From NCBI GenBank assembly GCA_958408685.1, contig CATYLC010000002.1, positions 62,001-126,000 on the forward strand: DNA of 64,000 nucleotides. The letters are read 5' to 3'. Origin of the DNA: an uncultured Collinsella sp. (GTDB taxonomy: Bacteria > Actinomycetota > Coriobacteriia > Coriobacteriales > Coriobacteriaceae). The position numbers and the translations under genes were made by a program. The notes under the pieces were generated by a model. That model was not told the origin of the DNA, did not search any database, and worked only from the letters and a program-made list of their open reading frames with translations. Every line of letters starts with the position of its first letter. The first letter of the stretch is position 1. Below are positions 40,926-49,641 of this stretch, one piece after another.

Positions 40926-41804
40926 CTATACAAGACCCCAGGTCTTGACCTCTTGATCGAGCCAGCCATCGGCCAGGCGATCGCAAACCACCTGATCGAC
41001 CACAGCCGAAAGGTCGCAGCCCTTCTTGGTCGCCACGCCGTAGCCCTGCTCGCCAAACTTGACCTCGGGCTGCAACAGCTCAACGGTCTCGTTCATGTAA
41101 CCGGCCAGCGTGGAGCGGTCCATGGCAAAGACGTCGATATTGCCGGCGTCGAGCGAACTCTTGATGATGGGATAGCCGCTAAAGGCCCTAAACTCGGGCT
41201 TGCAGCTAAAGCCGTTGTCCTTGATCATCTGCTCAATCAGGCTCTGCGTGGTAGCACCCTGGCTCACGCCGATGACCTTGCCGTCCAGGTCCTCAATCGA
41301 GGTAAAGCCCGAACGCTTCTTGACCATGAGTCCCACGTAGTCGGTGCGGTACGGCGTCGAAAAATCCCAGCTCTTCTTGCGCTCGTCGGTGATGGTGTAG
41401 GTCGCCGCGACCACGTCGAGTTGGCCGTTATCGATCAGCGGGCCGCGCGTCTTGGGTGTCACATCGGTAAATTCGACAAGCTCCTGGGCACGGGCCTCCT
41501 TGTAGCTCACGCCAAAGACGGCAGCGGCGACCTGGTAGCACAAATCGACTTCCATGCCCTCAAAGCGACCCTTGGCGGTGTCGTAATAGCCATAGCCGGG
41601 AACATCTTTCTTAACGCCGGCATTCAGATGGCCACGCGACTTGATGGCCGCAAGCTTGGACCCCTTGTCGGAGCCCTCGCCGCTGGTGGAGTTGCCGCAA
41701 CCGGCAAGCGCGGTCCCCGTCAGCGCAAGCATGCCGGCACCCGCCAGCTGCAAAAAGTGACGGCGCGACACGGCCGCCCTCGTCATATCCGTCATGTCCA
41801 TCAC
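40926..41804 (-). CDS. Amino-acid ABC transporter substrate-binding lipoprotein
   Basis: 292 residues. A twin-arginine-like signal SRRHFLQLAGAGMLALTG ends in a lipobox LAGC, so the mature protein is a lipid-anchored binding protein, possibly Tat-exported. The periplasmic-binding type 3 fold shows GYYDTAKGRFEGMEVDLC, KKSWDFSTPYRTDYVGLMV and GVSQGATTQSLI. The start is a GTG or the following ATG, 5 nt past the ATPase stop. Substrate: probably glutamate, glutamine or aspartate, by family only. Confidence 0.9.
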   Translation of the reverse strand: MMDMTDMTRAAVSRRHFLQLAGAGMLALTGTALAGCGNSTSGEGSDKGSKLAAIKSRGHLNAGVKKDVPGYGYYDTAKGRFEGMEVDLCYQVAAAVFGVSYKEARAQELVEFTDVTPKTRGPLIDNGQLDVVAATYTITDERKKSWDFSTPYRTDYVGLMVKKRSGFTSIEDLDGKVIGVSQGATTQSLIEQMIKDNGFSCKPEFRAFSGYPIIKSSLDAGNIDVFAMDRSTLAGYMNETVELLQPEVKFGEQGYGVATKKGCDLSAVVDQVVCDRLADGWLDQEVKTWGLV

Positions 41805-41809
41805 CGCGC

Positions 41810-42541
41810 CTAGTGCAGAATCTTGGACAGGAACTCGCGGCAGCGCGGGTTCTCGGGGTTATCGAAGAAGTGCTCGGGCGTGCCCTCCTCCAGGATACGG
41901 CCGTCCTCCATAAAGATGACGCGGTCGGCCACCTGGCGCGCAAAGCCCATCTCATGCGTCACGCAGATCATGGTGATGTCCTCCTGCGCGAGCTCAATCA
42001 TAACGTCCAGGACTTCCTGGACCATCTCGGGGTCGAGCGCCGAGGTCGGTTCGTCAAACAGGATGATGGGCTGCTTAGTGCACAGGGCACGGGCGATGGC
42101 GATGCGCTGCTGCTGACCGCCCGAGAGATTCTGCGGATACTCGCCGGCCTTATGCGCCATGCCAACGCGCTTGAGCGCGGCGATAGCGATCTCGGTCGCC
42201 TCCTCCTTGCTCTTCTTTTGCAGCTTGATGGGCGCGAGCGTCAGGTTGCCCAGCACCGTCATGTTGGGATACAGGTTGAACTGCTGAAACACCATGGAGC
42301 TGTACTTGCGAGCCATCTCCAGGTGGTTCTTTTTGGTGAGCGGCGTACCGTCGATGATGACCTCGCCCGACGTGGGCTCCTCAAGATAATCGACACAGCG
42401 GATGAGCGTCGACTTACCCGAGCCGGAAGGCCCGATCATTACGAGCTTCTCGCCGCGCTTGACGGTAAGGTTGATATCTTTGAGCACATGCAGGTCGCCA
42501 AAGTACTTGTTGAGATGCTTAATCTCGATCATGTCTGCCAT
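41810..42541 (-). CDS. Polar amino-acid ABC transporter ATPase (GlnQ type)
   Basis: 243 residues. Walker A GPSGSGKSTLI (~36), Q-loop FQQFNLYPNMTVLGN, signature LSGGQQQRIAIARAL, Walker B IILFDEPTSALD and H-loop VTHEMGF. GGGAAGGGAC precedes the ATG. It is the first gene of the operon ATPase, binding protein, permease, permease. Confidence 0.94.
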   Translation of the reverse strand: MADMIEIKHLNKYFGDLHVLKDINLTVKRGEKLVMIGPSGSGKSTLIRCVDYLEEPTSGEVIIDGTPLTKKNHLEMARKYSSMVFQQFNLYPNMTVLGNLTLAPIKLQKKSKEEATEIAIAALKRVGMAHKAGEYPQNLSGGQQQRIAIARALCTKQPIILFDEPTSALDPEMVQEVLDVMIELAQEDITMICVTHEMGFARQVADRVIFMEDGRILEEGTPEHFFDNPENPRCREFLSKILH

Positions 42542-42576
42542 GAATGTCCCTTCCCTGCGTTTACACGAGTTGAACT

Positions 42577-42582
42577 ATTGTA
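42577..42582 (-). promoter_or_regulatory. -10 element for the amino-acid ABC operon
   Basis: TACAAT on the minus strand, 35 nt before the ATPase start at 42541; no clear -35. Confidence 0.5.
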
Positions 42583-42647
42583 CGGAAAGAACCACGTTTC
42601 CGCAGCCCACACTACATTCCCGTAAAGAACCCGCAACCTTTAACCCA

Positions 42648-42714
42648 CTCATTGGGGACAGACTTAAATGAGTACCCGCTCATTGGGCACTCATTTAAGT
42701 CTGTCCCCAATGAG
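42648..42714. repeat. GGGGACAGAC double hairpin
   Basis: Perfect 26-nt inverted repeats 42648-42673 and 42689-42714. Each arm is itself a small hairpin CTCATT/AATGAG around GGGGACAGACTTA. Confidence 0.9.
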
Positions 42715-42727
42715 TACCCAGCTCAGC

Positions 42728-42763
42728 AAAAAGGGGCGCGACCACAATGGTCACGCCCCTCAA
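42728..42763 (-). terminator. Terminator downstream of yqeY
   Basis: On the minus strand AGGGGCGTGACCA / TGGTCGCGCCCCT followed by TTTTTGC. The gap back to the stop at 42869 also holds a GTTACGCGGTTT hairpin at 42838-42865. Confidence 0.8.
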
Positions 42764-42868
42764 GACCCGAAAATAATACAACCGACCTTGGGATTGAACG
42801 TCAGATTGCCGCGTGTACGGGTTTGCAACGTCGAGCCGTTACGCGGTTTGGTAAAACCGCGTAACAAA

Positions 42869-43312
42869 TTACGCGAGTTTGGCGCCGACGATCTTTGCTG
42901 CTGCCGGCTTATCGAAGTTGCCGCCGGTGGCCTTACCCAGAGCGCCCATAACCTGGCCCATCTGCTTCTTAGAGGTCGCACCCAGCTCGGCGATGACCTG
43001 CTCGATCAGGGCCTCGAGCTCCTCGCCCGAAACCTGCGCGGGCAGCAGGCTCTCCAGAATCTTGACCTGCTCGGTCAGGTTGTCGGTACGCTCTTGGTCG
43101 GTGCCGGCCTTGATGGACATCTCCAGCGTCTCGCTCGTCTGCTTAATCAGACGCTTGATCATGCTGTTGACGTCTTCCTCGGTCACATCACGACGCTCGT
43201 TGACCTCGATATTCTTCACCTCGGCCTTAACCTGGCGAATGATAGACAGGCGAACCTTGTCCTTGGCCTTCATGGCCGCGATCATTTCCTTCTGCAGCTC
43301 TTCGTTGGTCAT
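42869..43312 (-). CDS. GatB/YqeY domain protein
   Basis: 147 residues, the normal YqeY length. MKAKDKVRLSIIRQVKAEVK and the C-terminal helix bundle KKQMGQVMGALGKATGGNFDK are the family blocks. It resembles the tail domain of the GatB amidotransferase subunit and may bind tRNA; the free-standing function is not settled. The start at 43312 (MTNEEL) has GAGGAGG 8 nt upstream; the ATG two codons earlier is too close to it. Confidence 0.9.
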   Translation of the reverse strand: MTNEELQKEMIAAMKAKDKVRLSIIRQVKAEVKNIEVNERRDVTEEDVNSMIKRLIKQTSETLEMSIKAGTDQERTDNLTEQVKILESLLPAQVSGEELEALIEQVIAELGATSKKQMGQVMGALGKATGGNFDKPAAAKIVGAKLA

Positions 43313-43366
43313 CTGCATATCCTCCTCAATAGCGTGGGCGGCACTCACGCGGGCACCGCCCCATGA

Positions 43367-44590
43367 TTACTCAGTCGTCGACGAATCGTCGGTCGAACTC
43401 TTGGTGACGCCCTTCAGGCTGACGTTGTACGGCACGTCCTTGGGCATGGGGTTAACGGTGATGTCGGCGTCCTTCTTGTACTGCTCCAGCCACTCGCTGT
43501 ACGCGGTGCTTGCCGCCTGCGTCTTCACCACGTTGGAGACGTACTTCTTGATGTCCTTGGGCACCTGCTTAATGTCATCGACCTGATTATCGACATGGAA
43601 GTAGTCGGTGCACTTGATGATGTGATAACCATAGGTCGACTCAACGACGTCGCTCACATCGCCCTTGTTGAGCCCCTCGAGCGCCGCCTGGTAGCTGTCG
43701 ACGAAGGTGGTGAGCTTGTCCCAGCCCACATCGCCCTTCTTATCCTTGGAGCCGGTATCGTCGGAGTACTGCTCCACGGCATCCTCAAAGCTCAGCTCGC
43801 CGGAGTTGATCTTGTCCAGGCACTCCTGCGCCTTGGCCTTGGCGGCAGCCTTGTCCTCGTCAGATGCGTCGGAATCGACCTTGATCAGGATATTCGACGA
43901 ACGACGGGCGTCGTTGTAGTTGGACAGGTTCTCATTGATGTAATCGACAATCTCGCTGTCCTTGGGCTTGCTGGTGGGTGCCACGGCATCCTTGAGCTTC
44001 TGCTGCGCCAGGCTCTCCTTGAGCGAATCCTTGTAGGTGTCCTCGGTGTAGCCATAGGTCTTAAGCGTCTTCTTAAAGGCTTTGGCGCCGCCCGCGCTCT
44101 TGCACGCGTCCTTCCAAGCCTTCTCGACTTCCTCGTCCGAGACGGTTACGCCGTTTTCCTTCTGCGCTTGCTGAAGCAGGATCTGCTGCGCGTAGGAGTC
44201 GATAAGCTGCTTGCGGTACTTCTTGGGTGTGAGGTCGTTGTCGACCAGGTACTGCGCCCAGTCCTTGTCCTTGGTGTAGCCGTAGGACGTGCGCATGCTC
44301 ATGATCTGCTTGGTCACGGTGTCCTCGGTGAGGTTGGTGCCGTTGATAGTGGCAGCCACACCGCCGGTGAGTTTGTAGCCTGTACTAGTGTCCTCGGTCT
44401 GCGACATCAGGCCGGAGCACGCCATGGCCGAGACGGAGAGCAGCATCGCCAGCACGCCGATGACCACCAGGACAATCTTGACGGTCTTGGACACATAGGT
44501 CTTGCGCTGCTTCTTACGAGAGCTGGAGGCGGCGCGGGACCGTTGCTCGGACGTCGGCGCGACCTCGGGGTTCTTTTTCTTATTTGCCAT
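43367..44590 (-). CDS. PrsA/SurA-like peptidyl-prolyl isomerase, membrane-anchored
   Basis: 407 residues. A ~35-residue Lys/Arg-rich cytoplasmic leader precedes one hydrophobic segment (VKIVLVVIGVLAMLLSVSAM) followed by ACSG, which could be a lipobox or a membrane anchor. A SurA-N-like helical region (~75-210) surrounds a parvulin domain (~215-330: NILIKVDSD, LSFEDAVEQYSDD, GDVGWDKL, STYGYHIIK). It folds secreted proteins on the outer face, possibly including the adhesin. GAAAGGCC precedes the ATG. Confidence 0.88.
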   Translation of the reverse strand: MANKKKNPEVAPTSEQRSRAASSSRKKQRKTYVSKTVKIVLVVIGVLAMLLSVSAMACSGLMSQTEDTSTGYKLTGGVAATINGTNLTEDTVTKQIMSMRTSYGYTKDKDWAQYLVDNDLTPKKYRKQLIDSYAQQILLQQAQKENGVTVSDEEVEKAWKDACKSAGGAKAFKKTLKTYGYTEDTYKDSLKESLAQQKLKDAVAPTSKPKDSEIVDYINENLSNYNDARRSSNILIKVDSDASDEDKAAAKAKAQECLDKINSGELSFEDAVEQYSDDTGSKDKKGDVGWDKLTTFVDSYQAALEGLNKGDVSDVVESTYGYHIIKCTDYFHVDNQVDDIKQVPKDIKKYVSNVVKTQAASTAYSEWLEQYKKDADITVNPMPKDVPYNVSLKGVTKSSTDDSSTTE

Positions 44591-44655
44591 GTTTGGCCTT
44601 TCGCATCACGAATCGAACAAACGCCATTGTGTCACAACGCAGCCCCCGCGGCACA

Positions 44656-44778
44656 CCTGGTGCATGGGGGACAGGTTAATCTGCACCATTTTGGTGCAAA
44701 GGGGACAGGTCTGGCAGTTGGCAGTTAGGGACGTTCCTTTTCTGCCGGCAGATGGAGACTGTCCCCGGCTGCCGGCAG
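44656..44778. repeat. Three GGGGAC-family hairpins in tandem
   Basis: Unit 1: TGGTGCA/TGCACCA around TGGGGGACAGGTTAATC (44658-44688). Unit 2: GGCAG/CTGCC around TTAGGGACGTTCCTTTT (44720-44746). Unit 3: CTGCCGGCAG twice around ATGGAGACTGTCCCCGG (44742-44778), sharing the stem of unit 2. Confidence 0.85.
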
Positions 44779-44794
44779 TCCCCCAGTGCCGGCC

Positions 44795-45262
44795 TTAAAA
44801 GTGTCGACGGATGGCGTCGACCATGTCCTGCTGCGTGGTTTGGCCGAGTACATCGGCTGCAGCGTCGGCATCCATAAAGATATTCATAAGCGCCTGAAGT
44901 GCCTCGACCTGACCGCCCGGCTCGGCAATGCCCAGGTTGATGATGATCTGCGCCGGCACCGGAGCGCCCATGCCCGCCATCGCGTTGAACGTCACAGGTG
45001 CGGCGGGCTTTACCACCGCGATATAGGGCTTGGCCACAAATCCCGGATCGGTATGCGGAATGGCGATGTTTGCCGCCGGCATAGCGAGACCCGTAGGATA
45101 GGCGTCCTCGCGCGTGCGGACGGCATTGAGCCAACCCTCACCAATGTAGCCGCGCAGGGCAAGCTCACCCTCGAGCCGCGCAAACACCTCACCCGGCGTC
45201 GCGCACTCCCAATCAAAAAACACCAGCTCAGGCGAGAATAGCATCTCGGCGTTATCCGCCAT
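44795..45262 (-). CDS. PTS EIIA domain protein (fructose/galactitol type), stand-alone
   Basis: 155 residues. The phosphorylated His lies in ANIAIPHTDP (family block PTG-A-P-H). It resembles GatA/EIIA type 2 domains. There are no EIIB or EIIC genes beside it, so it either serves a distant permease or is regulatory. The start at 45262 (MADNAEM) is set by GGAGGACAG directly upstream. Confidence 0.85.
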   Translation of the reverse strand: MADNAEMLFSPELVFFDWECATPGEVFARLEGELALRGYIGEGWLNAVRTREDAYPTGLAMPAANIAIPHTDPGFVAKPYIAVVKPAAPVTFNAMAGMGAPVPAQIIINLGIAEPGGQVEALQALMNIFMDADAAADVLGQTTQQDMVDAIRRHF

Positions 45263-45327
45263 ACTGTCCTCCAAAGTTGTACGAGGTTCACAATGCCCCA
45301 TATGATAGCGAAACGAGACAGACAAGG

Positions 45328-45795
45328 TTAGCCGAGGATCCCGATCATCTCGACCGCGCGAGCAGGTGTCAAGCACACCTCGGGCATCGCCTCCACCATG
45401 CGCCGGTCGCTCGTGACCACATAGTCAACATCCGCCGTCTCGCCCGAAGCGATGATGAGGTTGTCTTCAAGATCCGGCATACGCTTGCCAAGCATGCGCG
45501 CCATCTCGCATTCTGCCAACGAAAGCGGAGAGGCAGTTGCCACCTGCATCATGTGCTCGATGCAGGCCCATGACGCCGGGGCAAACGATACGTTAATCCC
45601 ATTCGCATTCCGTCGGGCTAGACGCCGAGGCAAAATATAGAACACATCCTTTGCCGTCGTGGGCGCATACAGAAGGTCGATCTTTCCCGCCTCGGCCAGT
45701 TCAACCAATCTCTTCGCTTCGTCGAACGCCCCCTCTTGCAGGTAATAATCGAGCCAAACGTTCGTATCTACCAAGAGACGCTTTGCCTCAATCAT
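45328..45795 (-). CDS. PIN-domain toxin (VapC-like ribonuclease)
   Basis: 155 residues. The acidic active-site residues are in LLVDTNVWLDYYL (Asp8 region), in the mid-helix CEMARMLGKRMPDLEDN and in YVVTSDRRM. The ATG overlaps the antitoxin stop as ATGA, which is typical of toxin-antitoxin operons. A TTG two codons upstream is an alternative start. Expected activity is metal-dependent RNA cleavage, neutralised by the upstream gene product. Confidence 0.85.
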   Translation of the reverse strand: MIEAKRLLVDTNVWLDYYLQEGAFDEAKRLVELAEAGKIDLLYAPTTAKDVFYILPRRLARRNANGINVSFAPASWACIEHMMQVATASPLSLAECEMARMLGKRMPDLEDNLIIASGETADVDYVVTSDRRMVEAMPEVCLTPARAVEMIGILG

Positions 45796-46136
45796 CGACA
45801 ATTCGCCTCTATGTCGGCAATCATCGCGTCATACATATCATCTCGTACGGCATCCCAGTCTTCCGCCGAAGATTCTGCCGATGCGAAATCCGACGCGCTC
45901 AGCCCCAACGAGGAAAAAGCTAGGCCACACCCCTGTTCGGCGAGGCTCTCCTCACGGAGTGCCTCACGCTTATCCGCCACCATAAATCCCGGCAACGCTT
46001 GATGCTCGACAAGATAGACCCAAAGCGCGCGAATGGCATCGCTCGGCCCCAACCCATTGCGAGTTAGGACCGCATCGCCACCGGCTTTGAGCATAGGATC
46101 AATTCGCGTGTTGAGCTGCACCGTTGCTGTACCCAT
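45792..46136 (-). CDS. Antitoxin, RelB/DinJ-like (ribbon-helix-helix)
   Basis: 114 residues. The N-terminus TATVQLNTRIDPMLKAGGDAVL and GLGPSDAIRALWVYLVEHQALP match the RelB/DinJ ribbon-helix-helix fold. The C-terminal ~50 residues are acidic and Ser-rich, suited to wrap the PIN toxin. AGAGGAG precedes the ATG by 5 nt. A RelB-type antitoxin with a PIN toxin is a mixed pairing. Its own promoter carries a dyad (46155-46168), consistent with autorepression. Confidence 0.85.
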   Translation of the reverse strand: MGTATVQLNTRIDPMLKAGGDAVLTRNGLGPSDAIRALWVYLVEHQALPGFMVADKREALREESLAEQGCGLAFSSLGLSASDFASAESSAEDWDAVRDDMYDAMIADIEANCR

Positions 46137-46153
46137 AGCGGCTCCTCTCTACA

Positions 46154-46188
46154 TGCTAGCAGTATAGCAAACATGAAAGGCCACGCAA
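46154..46188 (-). promoter_or_regulatory. Promoter/operator of the toxin-antitoxin operon
   Basis: On the minus strand TTGCGT (46183-46188), 16 nt, TATACT (46161-46166). A GCTA-tactgc-TAGC dyad overlaps the -10, a likely site for antitoxin autoregulation. Confidence 0.65.
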
Positions 46189-46285
46189 AAGGGCCCCGCC
46201 CGCACGCGGACGGAACCCTATCGGATTTTTTGGGATGGAAATGACACCCGTCACGTTATTCAGAGTCCAAAATCAAAGAGGCTAT

Positions 46286-46333
46286 AAAAGCTGAGAGGGC
46301 TCATGTGATTCCATAAGCCCCCTCAGCTTTTTC
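46286..46333. terminator. Bidirectional terminator
   Basis: AAAAGCTGAGAGGGCT / AGCCCCCTCAGCTTTTT hairpin with T-runs on both strands; serves the minus-strand gene ending at 46403. Confidence 0.85.
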
Positions 46334-46402
46334 GATAGTTAAGTCACAACAGCGCTTCGTCATTAACAAACACAAGCTGCCTCATTTTCCCGCTTCTGCC
46401 CT

Positions 46403-47869
46403 TTAGGCCCAATACGGAATATACCTTCGATATTTGGCGCCCGCATCCTCGTCCTCTTCCTTTATCAACGCCTCTTCCAGGCACTCTCTGATTAGACGAG
46501 ACATCGCCACCGTGTTTTTCTTTTCATCGGAAAGTCCAAAACGCTCTCGCAGTGACTGATTGCTCATCGACTCGCCTTGGGCGTACAAAAGACAAGCATG
46601 CCAGTACACAGCATTTTTTCGTTCGCTTTTTTTCATTCGAGTATATGGGCAATCGCAATAGAGCGTCACGAGCGTTCCCAGCCCGCCCTCACTCTTGATA
46701 ACCGGTGAAGGCATGCCGGCTTTTTCGAGCGAATCTACGATTAAATCCCAGCCCGTACCGCCTTCTTCGCAAAGATCCATTTGGCGCATGAGGGACGCCA
46801 TCATCGAATTGCGCGTTTTCGGCTGCGCGTTGAGCACGCGTTCTGCCGGAATAAGCGTTGTCCCGGGATTAGAAAACTCGATACGATTGTCGTAAATCGC
46901 AACAAGAGGCCCCGCCGTGTTGTCAGCGATGTCTTGATGGATCACGGCATTTGATAGCAGTTCGCGAATCGCCCTTTGGGGGTAGGCCGTCTGGATGCGT
47001 CGAAATGCGCCATCCAACGTCTCAACAGCCGGAATCATCGACATGATCAGTTGCTCAGCCTGCGGAAGCGCTAAAGCGTAACCCTTATCGATTTCAGTAT
47101 CACCAATAATGTCAAAGCTGCCTTTTCCCGCATATCGCACAATTCGCAGCATGCGTTTTCTGAGCTCCGGATAGCGAGAGAGCCTCTTTCCCACTAGAAG
47201 CATCCCCAAGCGCGTCATGCTATAACGGCCGTTGTCTTGGCGATGAATCAGCTCTTGCTCACAGAGAGCAAGAATTACTCCGTCCAGATCGACGGGTCTC
47301 CTCAATCTGCACAGCTCAAAATATGCATCAATATCCAGAATCTCGGCGACCTCTTGAGGCGTCAGATCGCTCTCAACTACAGCGAGCTCCGCGTTCCCCG
47401 CCTGCAAGCGACGCCACAGCTCCGCCTCTCGCGCACTACCAGGAAGCAGTTCTGCCGTCGAAGATCCCTCTCGGATGTAGGCGGTCTTATCAAAATAGAC
47501 CGGCTGAGCGTTCGCGGCGTGCACTTTCAGCACCACAAAGTGCTTTGTCTCATGGTCAATAACCGCAAACTCGTAATTCGCATTGTTTGAGAGCGCAAGC
47601 TTGAGCCACATCAAAAGCTCTTGGTTTCCCTTGCCCTTTGCGTGATATGGGTTGAACTGGGTACCCACAAGCTCATGAGCATCGTCGCTCACGCCCCAGA
47701 TCTTATAGGCATATGCACGGCCGCAGTAAGCGGCAGCGTTGGCAAGCGCAGAGATGTCACGCCCCGTTCTAACGGGGTCGCTATTACTCTCTTTAAACTC
47801 AAGCCACTCGGTTTCATCAGGATAGCCGATAAGTGAATAAATCAGCTCCATGCCATCTGCTTCACCCAT
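46403..47869 (-). CDS. AlbA_2 (Schlafen-like) DNA-binding / GHKL-ATPase regulator
   Basis: 488 residues. The N-terminal AlbA_2 domain has EWLEFKESNSDP (about 17-28) and the block KIWGVSD. The C-terminal HATPase_c_4-type region has AIRELLSNAVIHQDIA (N-box) and YDNRIEFSNPG, then GTGWDLIV. A winged-helix-like tail (SNQSLRERFGLSDEKKN) follows. Such proteins act as transcription regulators or defence-linked factors; a specific role is unknown. The start at 47869 has AAGGAGG 8 nt upstream. It sits at the edge of the A+T-richer island. Confidence 0.85.
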   Translation of the reverse strand: MGEADGMELIYSLIGYPDETEWLEFKESNSDPVRTGRDISALANAAAYCGRAYAYKIWGVSDDAHELVGTQFNPYHAKGKGNQELLMWLKLALSNNANYEFAVIDHETKHFVVLKVHAANAQPVYFDKTAYIREGSSTAELLPGSAREAELWRRLQAGNAELAVVESDLTPQEVAEILDIDAYFELCRLRRPVDLDGVILALCEQELIHRQDNGRYSMTRLGMLLVGKRLSRYPELRKRMLRIVRYAGKGSFDIIGDTEIDKGYALALPQAEQLIMSMIPAVETLDGAFRRIQTAYPQRAIRELLSNAVIHQDIADNTAGPLVAIYDNRIEFSNPGTTLIPAERVLNAQPKTRNSMMASLMRQMDLCEEGGTGWDLIVDSLEKAGMPSPVIKSEGGLGTLVTLYCDCPYTRMKKSERKNAVYWHACLLYAQGESMSNQSLRERFGLSDEKKNTVAMSRLIRECLEEALIKEEDEDAGAKYRRYIPYWA

Positions 47870-47926
47870 TGAGCCTGCCTCCTTGCGCTCATTTTGATAA
47901 CAAAATGATAAATAGACGACAAATAG

Positions 47927-47940
47927 AATTGTGCACAATT
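47927..47940. promoter_or_regulatory. Perfect palindrome near the AlbA_2 gene promoter
   Basis: AATTGTGCACAATT lies just upstream of a plausible minus-strand promoter (TTGTCG, 16 nt, TTATCA; about 47894-47921). It may be an operator. The region 47941-48262 holds no gene I can support. Confidence 0.5.
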
Positions 47941-48262
47941 TGAAGCTGAAGGCCAAGTTTTTCTGGTCATTTTCCCAGATAATCTCAATGCTGGAAGCTT
48001 TGTTCTCTGCAAAAGAGTCGACTGCCGTAATTGACAGGCAAGAAGATATGGCTCCGATGTCAAAAGGAACTCAAGCAGCAGGGAATGTAATTAAACCAGC
48101 AACTATCGCCAAGCAAATGGGCGTTGTCCTTATCCAGCATCATGTCCTTCGAACAAATCGAGCGGCAGCGGCACAGCAACGAAAAACACAGCTGGCAAAC
48201 AGTGGCGCAGCGGCACTCCATTTTTATGTATTTCTGAAATTTCCGAAAAAGCCAGAATCTCA

Positions 48263-48323
48263 TTAGCATTTGATAATGCCCCCCCCCCGATGGCGTATCT
48301 TATTCTTGGTTAGCATTTGTTAA
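48263..48323 (+). promoter_or_regulatory. Two TTAGCATTTGWTAA dyads and a C10 run before the Crp-like gene
   Basis: Sites at 48263-48276 (TTAGCATTTGATAA) and 48310-48323 (TTAGCATTTGTTAA), 47 nt apart. Ten consecutive C at 48279-48288 lie between them. The site has imperfect two-fold symmetry TTAnCAnnTGnTAA. Further copies occur at 51569 and 52230. Confidence 0.6.
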
Positions 48324-48349
48324 CGATATGTGCCCGTTGGAGCGATTCC

Positions 48350-48916
48350 GTGTCCCTGGATCCGAATTTTTTCTGTCAGTACGCCCCGTGCGACAACCAA
48401 AACCTATTAGCCGAGCTAGTGGCAATGGCTTCAATCCAGCAATTTCAAAAAAGAGAAATTATCCTTGAAATGGGTACCCAACAAAAATGGTTTTACCTTT
48501 TAAAACAGGGGGTAGCCTGTTCGTATTCTCTACAAAGCGATGGTTCGGAAATCACTGACTGCATAATGGCGGAGCCGGGCATGCCTGTAATGCCTAGCCC
48601 CGAGTTTGACATTCCATCCCCGACTTATATTGAAGCTTTAACAGACTGCACGCTCGTTCTTCTCAAGATAAGCGATGTTCAAAATAAAGCCCAATATAAT
48701 CCAGGACTTGCAACTCTCATTAACCGATATCTATCAAGGGCTTGGCACGATCATTATAAAACCGAATCCGCCCTTAGGCTGTTGCCGGCTCGTGACCGCT
48801 ACAAATGGTTTCTCGAGGAGTATCCGGGGGTTATCGACAGGGTCCCCCATTCGCGCATCTCATCATTTTTGGGCATGTCACCAATTACGCTTTCACGCGT
48901 AAGGGCAAACATATAG
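48350..48916 (+). CDS. Crp/Fnr-family transcriptional regulator
   Basis: 188 residues from a GTG at 48350 (GGAG 7 nt upstream); an earlier TTG frame start overlaps an operator-like repeat. Residues ~15-120 are a cyclic-nucleotide-binding beta-roll (KREIILEMGTQQKWFYLLKQG). The C-terminal HTH is short: RVPHSRISSFLGMSPITLSRVRANI. This compact LLPARDRYKWFLEEYP...LSRVR style is the one I associate with Bacteroidota Crp-like proteins, hinting at transfer. No Fnr-type cysteine cluster is visible. It may regulate itself and other island genes through the TTAnCAnnTGnTAA dyads. Confidence 0.85.
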   Translation: MSLDPNFFCQYAPCDNQNLLAELVAMASIQQFQKREIILEMGTQQKWFYLLKQGVACSYSLQSDGSEITDCIMAEPGMPVMPSPEFDIPSPTYIEALTDCTLVLLKISDVQNKAQYNPGLATLINRYLSRAWHDHYKTESALRLLPARDRYKWFLEEYPGVIDRVPHSRISSFLGMSPITLSRVRANI

Positions 48917-48926
48917 CAACGAGAAA

Positions 48927-49445
48927 CTATTTCCTTTTACGTTTAATCTCAACGGTTATTGCTGAGCCGCATTCAGGACAAAAGTTGATCTCTCTACTGT
49001 ATGCAATCCTACACTTCTTGCAATAACGCCATATGTCGCCCATATCAATAGGACTAGTGCAATTTGTACAGAATTGAGCATCTATCTCATTTTTTGTACC
49101 GCAGCATTGGCATTCGATCTCATCGCAACAATTGGGACGTTTTTTCATTGGAGGGACCGGACAAGGATGACGTCTAGGCACCAAATCTTCAATTTGGGCA
49201 TAGCAGAGGCGCTGGCTCTCTTTGATGTTTATCAGCATGCCGATTCGATGCTCAATACTCGACCGTATTTCATCTTCGCCCTCGCTTTTAACGATATCGT
49301 CGCATAACGCATCCACTAGAACCTGATAGTCATCTTCAAGTCTTCGCGCTTCTTCTTCAAGATCATAGATCAACTCAATGCGCGGCGTGGATCGTTCACC
49401 CGCATCAAGATGGAATGGCTCATGGTCAACTGGCAGCAGTGGCAT
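48927..49445 (-). CDS. Zinc-ribbon protein of unknown function
   Basis: 172 residues. The N-terminal ~100 are charged and helical (EEEARRLEDDYQVLVDAL). The C-terminus has two zinc ribbons: CQCCGTKNEIDAQFCTNC and CKKCRIAYSREINFCPEC. No membrane segment. GAGGAGGATAAT precedes the ATG. Convergent with the Crp-like gene. I cannot assign a function. Confidence 0.75.
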   Translation of the reverse strand: MPLLPVDHEPFHLDAGERSTPRIELIYDLEEEARRLEDDYQVLVDALCDDIVKSEGEDEIRSSIEHRIGMLINIKESQRLCYAQIEDLVPRRHPCPVPPMKKRPNCCDEIECQCCGTKNEIDAQFCTNCTSPIDMGDIWRYCKKCRIAYSREINFCPECGSAITVEIKRKRK

Positions 49446-49641
49446 ATTATCCTCCTCTTAGCTTGCTGGCTAACTATCGCAATCAATCACTAACCAGCCA
49501 TTATCGCCGAAAGGCGATGGCGTTCTGGTCCCCCACATGCAGCACCTCGGCAGACATAACAAGTCTCTGCGCCACAGCGACATCATCTGCCTTGTGTCGC
49601 GTATTAAGGTCTTTCATTTCATCCGCGTAATCTCGACACAG

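Noticed and set aside
42776..42866. Possible tRNA-like or structured RNA after yqeY
   Set aside because: It has a T-loop-like patch and one hairpin (42838-42865) but no cloverleaf could be folded.
46189..46232. Plus-strand terminator-like hairpin with T6
   Set aside because: No plus-strand gene lies upstream; it overlaps the toxin-antitoxin promoter region and may be chance or a remnant.
47931..48266. Plus-strand 111-codon frame before the Crp-like gene
   Set aside because: No ribosome site, no recognisable domain, and it overlaps the AlbA_2 gene's promoter region and an operator-like dyad.
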